NCBI GenBank assembly: GCA_046530765.1
Contig: JBHEQS010000018.1
Location: 1 to 26,839, forward strand
From: Arsenophonus sp046530765
GTDB lineage: Bacteria; Pseudomonadota; Gammaproteobacteria; Enterobacterales; Enterobacteriaceae
DNA length: 26,839 nucleotides
Direction of reading: 5' to 3'
The notes beneath the pieces are model-generated. The model was not told the DNA's origin. It did no database searches and saw nothing but the letters and a program-made list of their open reading frames with translations. The position numbers were made by a program, and so were the translations under genes. Positions 17,531 to 26,839 of the stretch are shown in pieces. Position 1 is the stretch's first letter. The number at the start of each line of letters is the position of its first letter.

Positions 17531-17719
17531 TAAAGATATATTACTAGTAGTGTTTATTATCAACAATAAAATATAAAAGAAAACATTGTTCTGTTGTTTT
17601 AGTCTGTAATTGACAAAATTCAGTGAATATATATATTTACATCAGTGAATCAATGATTTGTTTTAATAAACAATATAATTCTTACTTTTATAAAGTATTA
17701 ATTATAGTTATAATATTTA

Positions 17720-17754
17720 CTTAAACATTCTATATACAATATAGAATGTTTAAG
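17720..17754. repeat. Stem-loop, 16-bp perfect stem
   Basis: Arms cttaaacattctatat and its complement flank the loop aca. No T-run follows on either strand, so it is not a typical terminator. Confidence 0.85.
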
Positions 17755-17840
17755 ATTATTAAAATTTACAAATTGTAAAAATAGATAATTATATATGGAA
17801 TCATCTTTATTGCTTAATTTAATTAGTCATTTTTAGTTTT

Positions 17841-17877
17841 ATATAAATCTATTTATTTAATATAAATAGATTTATAT
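17841..17877. repeat. Stem-loop, 16-bp perfect stem
   Basis: Arms atataaatctatttat and its complement flank the loop ttaat. It lies only 86 bases after the preceding hairpin. Confidence 0.85.
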
Positions 17878-18404
17878 CTATGAATATAGAATTAAGTTTT
17901 ATTTTCTTATTTTAATAGAAAATAAAACATACATATGTTTTCAAAAATTAAAATTATTAATAAATCATTTTAATTTATCAGAAAGAATGTTACTAATCGA
18001 TTAGTAAACTATGAATAAATAAATTGAAATAAATATTACAATAAAGTAATTCCATAATTAATAATATCTTTATTATAAGTTTAATAAAGTTGTTTTTTCA
18101 TCTAAAAATATATAACTATAACATTATTCATATTTTTAATAATAGGTATTATATATAAAAATATCATAAAGATGTCCTATTCTATCATTATAGACAATAA
18201 ATATATTTGATTTTTTTTTAACAAATTTTAGATCTTTTTGATAAATTTATATAAGTTTTCCTTTTTTTTTGAATTCTTATATTTTGTGGATATATTTATA
18301 TAATTTTAACTTATGTACTATGATATTTTTATTAGAACATATTTGTACAGTGAGATCAATATTGATAAATTTCTATATTTAATATTATAAACAGGAATAA
18401 TTTT

Positions 18405-18440
18405 TTATAGTTCTTATGATTTCAATCATAAGAACTATAA
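18405..18440. repeat. Stem-loop, 17-bp perfect stem, 2-base loop
   Basis: Arms ttatagttcttatgatt and its complement flank tc. The stem includes several G-C pairs. No T-run follows on either strand. Confidence 0.88.
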
Positions 18441-18841
18441 TTGACATATACAAGTAAAACAGTTAATTTTATTTTAAATAAACATTTAAAATATATAAAT
18501 TTCTAAATTGATAAATTAACTGCAGAATTAAAACACATTACATTTTTAACTCCAATGATAAATTTTAGAATTAGATTGTAATTATTATTACTTAACTTAA
18601 GGAGTTAGATTATAACTTTATTCTTAATATAGAAAATACAAAACTGAATTATAATTTAATATCATAATATTATTTATTTTAATGTATATTTGTAATATTA
18701 AAAATTATTATATTCACTCTTTGTAAAATTTATGTTTATAAACATAACGTAATTAAATTAGATTTAGAAATTACTCTGAACATTATATATCTTTTATTAC
18801 AAATTATTTATTATTATTTTAATAAAAATTTATATCTTAAT

Positions 18842-18861
18842 TATTTTTTCAAGAAAAAATA
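18842..18861. repeat. Short stem-loop, 9-bp stem
   Basis: tattttttc and gaaaaaata separated by aa. It lies immediately before the longer inverted repeat at 18877-18930. Confidence 0.6.
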
Positions 18862-18876
18862 AACATGATTTAAGTT

Positions 18877-18930
18877 ATTAATTATTTAAAATAATACTTT
18901 ATTAATTAAGTATTATTTTAAATAATTAAT
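18877..18930. repeat. Stem-loop, 23-bp perfect stem
   Basis: Two 23-base arms are exact complements around the 8-base loop tattaatt (18900-18907). The arms begin attaattattt and end ataatactt. Confidence 0.88.
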
Positions 18931-19045
18931 ATATCTATATACATTGAGGAACTTTGATATAATTTTTATTAAAAACATAAACTTATTTTAGAAATCTTAA
19001 TCATGATTATAAATAAGTAGCAAATACAATATTATCTTCTTCTTC

Positions 19046-19085
19046 AGAATCAATCAAAAATAATTAATTATTTTTGATTGATTCT
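19046..19085 (+). terminator. 40-base palindrome with T-run, terminator-like, orphan
   Basis: Two 20-base arms (agaatcaatcaaaaataatt and complement) with no spacer, followed on the + strand by aattttttt. This is the shape of an intrinsic terminator reading rightwards, yet the nearest + strand gene ends at 16818, over 2.2 kb away. On the minus strand no T-run follows, so it does not serve pitA. It may be left from a lost gene or end an unseen small RNA. Confidence 0.55.
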
Positions 19086-19453
19086 AATTTTTTTCAATAT
19101 CAAAATATATTCTTTTTTTGCTAATTTTATCAATTAATTATTAGTTATAATTTATACTAAACTTTCCATAATTACTAAAATTTAAATTAATTAAATATGA
19201 TTTTTGTCATAAATTAATAATTATATTCATAATGTACTTATATTATTATTAATTGAAACTTTATTTTTTTCAAGTAAGCTTATTTTATGATAAATGTTTG
19301 TAACATAAATAATTATACTTAAATATCACTTTTGTATACTATAATAAATTTCAATTTAGTAAATTATATGTATATTAATTTCCTTGATAAGCAAAAAAAA
19401 TCAATACTTAAACTAAGAATTACTAGTTTTTTTGTTATATACTTTTTTAAATT

Positions 19454-20941
19454 TTATATTAATTTTAATAATAACCAATAAAAAAAACCAGATAGTACAA
19501 TAGAAATGGGTAATGTAAATAACCAAGCCAATAATATATTTTTAATTGTTTTAGTTTGTAAACTGCCACCATCAACAATCATTGCGCCTGCTACAGCTGA
19601 AGATAAAACTTGTGTTGTTGACACAGGCATGCCTGTATAACTTGCAACACCAATAGAAATTGCTGCAGTAACTTGAGCTGAAACACCTTGTGCATAAGTC
19701 ATACCTTTTTTTCCAATTTTTTCACCGATTGTTATAGCAACACGTTGCCAGCCAATCATTGTACCTACAGAAAGAGCCAAAGCAACAGCAACAATAATCC
19801 ACAATGGTGCATACTCTACTGTATTAAGTAAATCATTACTCAACTTATATATAAAATGTGTATCAGAAGAAAGAGTTTCTGGTAGTTTAGCCACACTTAA
19901 CGCAGTGTCAGATAAGCATATTAATAATCTTCTCATTTGATTGCGTTGTTCAGGTTTTAGTTCTGAATAACTTTTAATTCCATTCAACATAAGTGATGCT
20001 TGTTTTAACACATTAATAGGACTTGAATTATTGCAATGGAATTCTTTATCCAAAAATCCTAATCCAAATTTATATTGTGATTTATCAACAATATGCTTTA
20101 TTGCTGAAGCATGTTCATTATAATAATTATGCAAATGTACTATTGCTACATGGATGCGAGTTATATCATAAGAACTTGAATTCATATTAAGTACAAATCC
20201 AGATGGAACCACACCTATTAATACAAGCATAATAAAACCAATACCTTTTTGGCCATCATTTGCACCATGATAAAAACTAACACCAATCGCAGATAAAATC
20301 AATGCAGTACGCGTCCAAAAAGAAGGTTTTTTTTTGCCATCTCTTTCCTCTCGTTCGGCTGGTGTCAAATGGATTCTACAACGTTTTTTTGTACTACTCC
20401 AATAGCGTCGTAAAAAGAAAATTAATAATCCTGATATAATAAAACCAATAGCAGGAGAAAGTATAAGAGAAAAAAAAATTTCAATGACTTTTTGAATATT
20501 TAATGCTTCTACTATAGAAGACTCTGTAATTAATGCATTTGTTAAAGCAACACCAATAATAGCTCCTATTAATGTATGAGAACTAGAAGCTGGCAATCCT
20601 AAATACCAGCTTCCAAGATTCCAAATAATTGCTGCTAATAGAATAGAAAAAACTATTGTTAATCTATTAGCAGCGCTTACATTTAAGAGAAGATTTGTTG
20701 GTAGTAAATGTACAATGGCGTAAGCAACGCTCAATCCACCTAAAATAACACCAAAAAAATTAAAAATACCAGACATAACAACTGCAAATTGAGCTATCAT
20801 TGCTCTAGTATAAATAACAGTTGCTACAGCATTTGCTGTATCATGGAAACCATTAATTATTTCGTAAAATAATACGAATAATAGAGCTAATATTAATAAT
20901 AGGCTTGTGTACAAATCTAAACCAGTAAATAAATGTAGCAT
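19454..20941 (-). CDS. pitA: Low-affinity inorganic phosphate/metal-phosphate transporter
   Basis: Proton-coupled importer of phosphate as metal-phosphate complexes (PiT/SLC20 family) in the inner membrane. It has 495 aa against 499 in E. coli. The two repeated family signatures are present: NGFHDTANAVAT at 30-41 and HGANDGQKG at 225-233. So are PASSSHTLIGAIIG at 117-130 and its C-terminal counterpart PVSTTQVLSSAVAG at 439-452. In E. coli, as I recall it, the last motif reads STTHVLSS, so Q444 may replace a conserved His. Hydrophobic blocks form the N- and C-terminal halves, with a soluble loop at about 250-375. The start is set by alignment (MLHLFTGLDLYTS); no ribosome site is obvious. It is divergent from yhiN, as in E. 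coli. As metal-phosphate uptake can bring in zinc, it may complement ZnuABC. Confidence 0.97.
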   Translation of the reverse strand: MLHLFTGLDLYTSLLLILALLFVLFYEIINGFHDTANAVATVIYTRAMIAQFAVVMSGIFNFFGVILGGLSVAYAIVHLLPTNLLLNVSAANRLTIVFSILLAAIIWNLGSWYLGLPASSSHTLIGAIIGVALTNALITESSIVEALNIQKVIEIFFSLILSPAIGFIISGLLIFFLRRYWSSTKKRCRIHLTPAEREERDGKKKPSFWTRTALILSAIGVSFYHGANDGQKGIGFIMLVLIGVVPSGFVLNMNSSSYDITRIHVAIVHLHNYYNEHASAIKHIVDKSQYKFGLGFLDKEFHCNNSSPINVLKQASLMLNGIKSYSELKPEQRNQMRRLLICLSDTALSVAKLPETLSSDTHFIYKLSNDLLNTVEYAPLWIIVAVALALSVGTMIGWQRVAITIGEKIGKKGMTYAQGVSAQVTAAISIGVASYTGMPVSTTQVLSSAVAGAMIVDGGSLQTKTIKNILLAWLFTLPISIVLSGFFYWLLLKLI

Positions 20942-21207
20942 AAATTTTACGCCAATTTGTTAAATATAAACACGATATATTATCAGTTACAAATGTTAGT
21001 TGTGGAAGTAAAATTTATATTTTTTTTCAACTTTAGTTAATTAAAGTTAAAAAAATATAAATTTTACTTCAGTAACTTACTGGAAGTAAATATATTATGT
21101 AATTTGATAATTTTTACATGCATAAATTTAAATAAAAACATTTTATATTGTTTATTGAATATTAAATTATATATATTATTAATAAATATTTTTAAATAAA
21201 AAAAATT
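20942..21207. promoter_or_regulatory. Divergent pitA-yhiN control region
   Basis: These 266 bases must hold the promoters of both genes. The dominating structure is a long hairpin at 21005-21070. The motif tggaagtaaa occurs twice in direct orientation (about 21003-21012 and 21080-21089), and its complement (ttacttc) occurs at the right foot of the hairpin. I see no Pho box. Confidence 0.5.
21005..21070. repeat. Long hairpin with 22-bp plus 7-bp stems
   Basis: A perfect 22-base stem (21005-21026 with 21049-21070) continues, after a 2-base bulge on the left, into a 7-base stem (aacttta/taaagtt, 21029-21035 with 21042-21048) with the loop gttaat. The right foot (acttcagtaa) can alternatively pair with ttactggaagt just downstream. 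It lies about 64 bases before the pitA start on one side and 137 before yhiN on the other. Two mutually exclusive folds near gene starts would suit an attenuator, but this is speculation. Confidence 0.8.
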
Positions 21208-22401
21208 ATGGAAAAGTTTGATGTAATTATTATAGGTGCAGGTGCATCTGGTCTATTTTGTGCAGCCAATGTAGGTAAAAAAGGCTTAAAGGTGTTAATA
21301 CTAGATAATGGTAAAAAACCTGGTAAAAAAATTTTAATTTCTGGTGGAGGTCGCTGCAATTTCACAAATCTTTATATTGATCATACATCTTATATATCTA
21401 TCAATCCACATTTTTGTAAGTCTGCGCTATCTCGTTTTACTCAATGGAATTTTATTGAATTAGTAGAAAAATATAATATTTCTTATCATGAAAAATCATT
21501 TGGTCAACTTTTTTGTGATAATAGTTCACAAGATATTCTTAATTTGCTATTAACTGAATGTAAAATAGGTAGAGTTAGTTTTTGCTTTCAAAGTGAAATT
21601 ACTAATATAAAAAAAATAGATAATAAATTTTTAGTATATGTTAATAAAAAAGTTATTAGCTCAAATTCATTAATTATTGCAAGCGGTGGTCTTTCAATGC
21701 CTAAATTGGGAGCAACTCCTTTTGGTTATGATATAGCAAAAAAATTTGGACATGATATTAAACCACCAACACGTGCAGCTTTGGTTCCTTTTATATTAAA
21801 TAATGTGCTTTTAAATATTTTAAAATCACTTTCTGGAATTACTATTTATGTAAAAATTAGTTCAGAAAATGCGATGTCTTTTCAGGAAAATCTTCTCTTT
21901 ACGCACAGGGGATTATCTGGACCAGCTATTTTGCAAATATCAAGTTATTGGAAACCTGGAGAGTACATAAATATTAATTTATTTCCAAAAATTAATATTG
22001 TTAAGCATTTAATTAATAAACAAAACATCAATCCAAATCTTTCGTTAAAAAAATTATTAACACAGCACCTACCAAAACGATTTGTTGAAATACTGCAAAT
22101 TTTAAAAAAAATTCCAAATAATACATTAAAAGAACTCAATAAAAAGCAGATAAATACTATTGCCAAAACTCTACATAATTGGAAGATAAAGCCAAATAGT
22201 ACAGAAGGTTACAGAATTGCAGAAGTCACTCTCGGTGGTGTTGATACGAGCAGAATTTCATCAAAAACAATGGAATCGGAAAATGTTGCTGGACTTTATT
22301 TTATTGGTGAAGTTGTTGATGTTACTGGTTGGTTGGGTGGATATAATTTTCAATGGGCATGGAGTTCTGCATGGGCGTGCGCCCAACATCTAACAAAATA
22401 A
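21208..22401 (+). CDS. yhiN: YhiN family NAD(P)/FAD-dependent oxidoreductase
   Basis: Flavoprotein of the HI0933 family with no established substrate. It has 397 aa against 400 in E. coli and is highly similar throughout. The dinucleotide-binding motif GAGASG is at 10-15 and the family motif SGGGRCNFTN at 45-54. Also present are HFCKSALSRFTQWNF, LLFTHRGLSGPAILQISSYW, EGYRIAEVTLGGVDT and the C-terminal FAD-contacting stretch IGEVVDVTGWLGGYNFQWAW. The start MEKFDVIIIGAG matches E. coli MERFDAIIIGAG, but no ribosome binding site precedes the ATG, only A/T. It pairs with divergent pitA, an arrangement kept from the free-living ancestor. A strong hairpin follows its stop. Its survival among so few genes hints at a useful, still unknown, function. 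Confidence 0.95.
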   Translation: MEKFDVIIIGAGASGLFCAANVGKKGLKVLILDNGKKPGKKILISGGGRCNFTNLYIDHTSYISINPHFCKSALSRFTQWNFIELVEKYNISYHEKSFGQLFCDNSSQDILNLLLTECKIGRVSFCFQSEITNIKKIDNKFLVYVNKKVISSNSLIIASGGLSMPKLGATPFGYDIAKKFGHDIKPPTRAALVPFILNNVLLNILKSLSGITIYVKISSENAMSFQENLLFTHRGLSGPAILQISSYWKPGEYININLFPKINIVKHLINKQNINPNLSLKKLLTQHLPKRFVEILQILKKIPNNTLKELNKKQINTIAKTLHNWKIKPNSTEGYRIAEVTLGGVDTSRISSKTMESENVAGLYFIGEVVDVTGWLGGYNFQWAWSSAWACAQHLTK

Positions 22402-22464
22402 TAGTTCTTACAATTATATTAATCATTAATATTTTAAAAGTCATATAAATTACGATATTACTAT

Positions 22465-22511
22465 ATGTTTTGTTTATATAAATAAATACTTTATTTATAT
22501 AAACAAAACAT
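22465..22511 (+). terminator. Probable terminator of yhiN
   Basis: A 22-base perfect stem (22465-22486 with 22490-22511) and a 3-base loop (tac) lie 63 bases after the yhiN stop and are followed by ttttcatttttttt. The stem is A/T-rich, as all are here, but its length and the T-rich tail fit an intrinsic terminator for yhiN. Confidence 0.7.
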
Positions 22512-23544
22512 TTTCATTTTTTTTAATATTAATAGTTTTTAATATTTTCTATTAATTTTATTATTACTAATATAACTTTTAGCTTTTATTGTAAAATATT
22601 ATTAATTTCTGACAAATTTAATATTTCTATTTTATTTTACTTAATCTTTGATGTTATATAAATAACTATAGGAACATTTTAATTAAAATATTTTTATTCA
22701 TATTATTTTTTTTGAGAAATACTTCAAGATATTATAGTTAAGTCTAATTCAATATTGAAAAGCAATTTTAAGATACTATAACAAACTGGTACTGTTTAAG
22801 TAATTATTGTTGGTTATACTATAATTTAATGCTATAATATAATAAACTGAACAATCGGTGTTTTATAACAATATGACAAGATAATCCTGTGTAAAATAAA
22901 ATGTAAAATTATTAGTTCTATAAAATAATTTTCATCCAGCGATATATTTTTAAAATTATTTTGATAAGTTATTTATAAATGAGATATACAAAATATTTTA
23001 TATATCATCTAATGCTTTAGTAATGGTTGTTTTGTTGAATTTAAATAGTTATATATCACAATAGTAAACATTAAATTGTCTAATCTTTATTAGACATCAA
23101 AAAAAATAATATGAATTTATTGTATATAAAATAATAATTGCTTTAAATTTAAACTTAACATTTCATGATCACAATTCTATATCTCAATTAATTTGTATTT
23201 ATGCATAGATACAAAATTGTTATTTCAATGCACTAATTTACTAAATAAGATAAATAAAATAGATTTAATAATTTTCAGAAAAATATTTAAAATATTACAC
23301 TGAATAAAATTATTTTATTTGCTATAAATAATTAATGTAAAAATAATAGCTTTTATTTTACCAAAAGATAAAATTTAGTCAATAAGTTATATTTGCTAAA
23401 TAAAATTAAACTATATAAAGTTTTCTTTGTTTAAGTCTTTGATGTAGTCAGTTTTGGATCTATTAAATTTTATGATAGAATTTTGCAACAAAATATTATT
23501 TAAATAAATTAATTATTTAAATGCATTTAGTATCTAATAATGAT

Positions 23545-23569
23545 AGATGTTTTTTTAAAAAAAACATCT
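23545..23569. repeat. Inverted repeat, 12-base arms
   Basis: agatgttttttt and its complement with one extra A between them; followed by gata rather than a T-run. Confidence 0.65.
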
Positions 23570-23610
23570 GATAATAAAGCTGCTTGTAAATGTAAGTAAT
23601 ATTCAAATAT

Positions 23611-23639
23611 TATTTATTTTTTTTCAAAAAAAATAAATA
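23611..23639. repeat. Inverted repeat, 14-base arms, 1-base loop
   Basis: tatttatttttttt and its complement around a single c. It lies 41 bases after the previous one. Confidence 0.65.
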
Positions 23640-23781
23640 GTAAATAAAATTTACTTTGTAATTGATTGTTTAATAAATTATTAATTCCTTGCGATAAGAT
23701 TTAATTATTGTTTTATCATCAGTTTCTTTATATTCTCTAGTATATTAAACTGTATTAATAAAAATATTATTACAACTATAT

Positions 23782-23801
23782 ATTTATTTATTTATTTATT
23801 T
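23782..23801. repeat. Tandem repeat (attt)x5
   Basis: Five exact copies of a four-base unit, in non-coding DNA. Slippage-prone; no function is evident. Confidence 0.85.
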
Positions 23802-25354
23802 GTAAGTAAAATATAAACATAAACATTAAGAGTCGTATAATATGATTTAATTTTGTTAATTTTTTTAAATTATTTAAAGTAAAGTTTTATTTCTTTTTAA
23901 TAAATTATTTATATTTTAGTTTATGAATAATTTATTCAACTTGATTAATGTAATGCCTAAACATTTATTATAAAATATTTTTTTGATAATATTAGCTTTT
24001 CTAATTAAATAAATTTAAATAGCTAATTTGAATATATTGTAAATTTTTATTTAAAATTAACATTTATAAAAATTAATAGATTTTATATAAACAATTTAAT
24101 TTATTAAAATTAAATCTAAATAATCAGTAAACAGATTTTTTTATTTTAAATTAACTTTAACTATTCTGCATATTAATAATTAAATAAATAATTAACTCTA
24201 TAAAATATATATTCAATATTAACTCAACTTAGTTTATATAATTAGAGATAAATCTATTTATCAGAAGATAAAAATATTTTTAATTACTTTTTAATAATTT
24301 AAATAAAAGGTTATATATACTATATAAAATAATATAATAATACACTTTCATAATATTGATATGAAAGAATTTTTCTTTTATTCATAAATATAATTTATTT
24401 TTATAATTAAAATAAGTTATATTAAATAATCAATTTTATATTGATTTTAAATATCAATATATCTGATACTTATTAAATATATAAACAGTGTATGTAAACA
24501 TTTATTAATCTAAATTAGTAAATAAATATATCTATATTTATTTTGATTGTTTAAATAATTTTTATCTAAACACATTACTATCATATTATTATACAATTTA
24601 AAATTTAGTTAATAACAATTAGTGTTTATTGATATAATCTTTATTATAATATGGAGTTAAACAACTATTTATTTTAAATATTATTAATTATAAAATAATC
24701 TATTTGTTAGAATAATTCTTCTAATTTGTTAATTATTGTTTTTTAAAGAATTTTCTACTAATATTTTTTTTGAATTTGTACTATACTATTATCATTAAAT
24801 TTTAATAATTTTATTAATGAAATTATTAAAAAATTAAAAACAAAAAAAATAATTCAATAATAAATTAAATATTGATTAATAATTATATTTATATATTTTT
24901 TTATAAAAATTCTTATTAATTTAAGCTAAATTATAATAAGTAGTATTTTGAAAATAAAAATAATCTAAATTATAATATTTATATACTTTCTTTCTTTGAA
25001 AAAAATTATTGTTAAAAAAAATTATCAGAATTTATGCATTTAAACTCAATAATATGTAATGTTCTTTATTTTTATATATTTTTAGATTTGTCGTTATTAA
25101 TTTGTTAAGATTTCTATCTTAATCATATTTTTTATTTAGATGCTATCTTTTATTTTTTAAAATAACATACTTTATTTAAAAATTTATTAATTTATAATTG
25201 TTAATATTTTATAGTTAATTTATTATTTATTTTTATTTATTTGATAATAAAATCTTTTTAGTTATTTAATTTTTACTTTACCAGCAATTAGTGTAAACTT
25301 TTTCTTCTTACAATTATTTTACGTGTAATTAATAAAATTTTATAAAACGTTTTT

Positions 25355-25378
25355 TTATTTATTCATATGAATAAATAA
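25355..25378. repeat. 24-base perfect palindrome
   Basis: ttatttattcat and its complement, no spacer; the centre is catatg. Confidence 0.8.
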
Positions 25379-25803
25379 TTAGATTTATATATGATTATGC
25401 TTTATATTTTATTTATTAAGTTGAATATTTTTCAAGGAAGAAGATAAAATAATAAAACAATTACTATAATATTATAAACATTTTTTTAATTCATTTTAAT
25501 TAATATAAAAACACTAATGTAGAACACTAGTAATATGCAACTTTATTTGTTATATAGATATATGACATGTAGTTTTTAATTAATAAATAATTGAATAATG
25601 ATATGTTTTATATCAAAATTATCTAAATAAAAAATAATTAATAATTTCAATAAAAGTTAATTTTTTAAGATGTATAATAGAATAGTAAATATATGTATAT
25701 ATTAAAATAGATATATAAACCAATTTTTTTATTCCTAATTAAGTAAATTAGACTATAAAAATTATAAATTTAGTAATGCAGTTGTTTTACTTCTCTTTTA
25801 GTA

Positions 25804-25841
25804 ATAAATATACTAATTAGTTAACTAATTAGTATATTTAT
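25804..25841. repeat. 38-base perfect palindrome
   Basis: Two 19-base arms (ataaatatactaattagtt and complement) without spacer, in the gene-free right part of the window. No T-run follows. Confidence 0.85.
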
Positions 25842-26839
25842 AATTTATATGTCTTATAAATTATATTTTAGCCATTAATTTATCATTATTAAATTAAGCA
25901 AACAACTTTCTAAGATTATATATATTAGCTAAATGAACTAAAACACTTTTTTTTAAAAAAAATACTTATATAATTTAGTAAATAGTTTTTTATAAAATAC
26001 ATCAATAAAATTTCAAGAAAACTTGTATAAGGTTTCATAATACATTGCATAAGTTTTTAGTTAATTATATAGCTTAAATTTTTAAAATAAATATGTCACT
26101 AATGTATTAAATAAAAATATATTTTAAAGTAAATTATATTTAATCATAAAAGATAGAATTATATTTTTAAAATACATATCGTAGCAATAAAAATAAGATA
26201 ATAAAATTATTTTATTTTATTTTATATAAATTAATAAATATGTAACAAATACTGAATTTAAACTTCAATATAATTATTAACATATACTAGTATTTTTCTA
26301 AAAATAATAAATATTAGAAATAAAATAATAATACTAATAAGAAATATAACTATTAAGAACATGTTTATATTAATAATTTAATTATATTAATAAAATATAA
26401 ATCTAATTAAGTAAATAAAATTAATTGCGTCTAATAAAATATTATATTTCATTTTATGAATATAGATCTAATATATATTATATAGATTAGATTTATATAT
26501 TGCTTAATAAATGTTTTATTAATGTTTTTACAAAAAATATAATTAATAAATGATATATACTTTATCAATAAAATTACTATTAAATAACATTAATTAATAA
26601 AAATAGAAATAATTAATAGTTAAAGTATATAAGTAATTATATTTAACATAAATAACATTTTTAATAAATAAATTAAATTATTAATTAAAGTTATACTATT
26701 TAAATATTACTTTTTTATCAATAAATTTTATTTTACACTACAATTTTAAGTTAAATATTAATTGAAAAATATTTTTAGCTAAATAAAGATATTTATTATT
26801 TATTAATATAAGAAATTATAGTAATATATATAATTTCTT

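Larger units (their letters stand above)
16819..19453. other. 2.6-kb hairpin-rich junction between mepM and pitA
   Basis: No gene or alignable relic is seen. The left flank belongs to the E. coli 42-min block and the right flank to the 78-min pair pitA-yhiN, so a rearrangement with loss of everything between lies here. lpxM and pykA (left) and uspB and uspA (right) would be the expected neighbours, but I could not find traces. Between 17.0 and 19.1 kb at least eight long inverted repeats occur, listed separately. No tRNA-like structure is seen. Confidence 0.6.
22402..26839. other. 4.4-kb AT-rich stretch to the window end, no gene recognised
   Basis: Apart from the hairpins and short repeats listed separately, all frames are broken by stops and the sequence is almost only A and T, increasingly so after 24 kb. 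Slightly richer patches at about 22735-22870 and 23430-23480 gave nothing I could align. No tRNA, rRNA or transposon ends are seen. It probably represents fully eroded genes. Confidence 0.55.

Noticed and set aside
21945..22166. 73-codon minus strand frame inside yhiN
   Set aside because: Shadow of yhiN; no independent support.

Overview
The window comes from a very AT-rich, host-restricted member of the Enterobacterales, most likely an intracellular insect-type symbiont. All ten full-length genes are close orthologues of Escherichia coli proteins, nearly unchanged in length and motifs, but they lie in long AT-only spacers. By eye, well under half of the window is coding. I cannot name the genus from this stretch.

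Layout: (1) 1-973 holds a possible gene end at the edge and a 27-codon gene, ynhF, too short for most gene finders. (2) 974-16818 is a collinear block, argS(-) cmoB(-) cmoA(-) aspS(+) znuB(-) znuC(-) znuA(+) mepM(+), with the same order and relative strands as E. coli near 42 min, minus many intervening genes. (3) 16819-19453 is a non-coding junction rich in long perfect hairpins. (4) pitA(-) and yhiN(+) are divergent, as in E. coli near 78 min, so the junction is an ancient rearrangement point. (5) 22402-26839 is 4.4 kb with no recognisable gene.

The main discovery is in the 'empty' 1.9 kb between aspS and znuB. Read codon by codon on the + strand, it contains the decayed but ordered remains of the ancestral aspS-downstream genes: nudB (nearly full length, ungapped over long stretches), then yebC, then the start of ruvC, then probably the tail of ruvB. 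The spacer is therefore a fossil operon, and the resolvase system RuvABC and NudB appear to be lost here.

A second result is that znuA has no usable in-frame start. Its ATG and signal peptide lie one base out of frame across an A10 tract, and one extra A restores a 309-residue precursor the size of E. coli ZnuA (310). This fits rescue by transcriptional slippage, known from other endosymbionts. A Zur-type operator is still readable between znuC and znuA, so the zinc uptake system (ZnuA binding protein, ZnuB permease, ZnuC ATPase) looks selected and regulated.

The remaining genes serve translation (ArgS, AspS, the CmoA/CmoB wobble-uridine pathway), cell-wall hydrolysis (MepM), phosphate/metal uptake (PitA) and an uncharacterised flavoprotein (YhiN). 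More than a dozen long perfect inverted repeats, all outside genes, are the most striking unexplained structure. I saw no tRNA, rRNA, CRISPR array, insertion sequence or phage gene.
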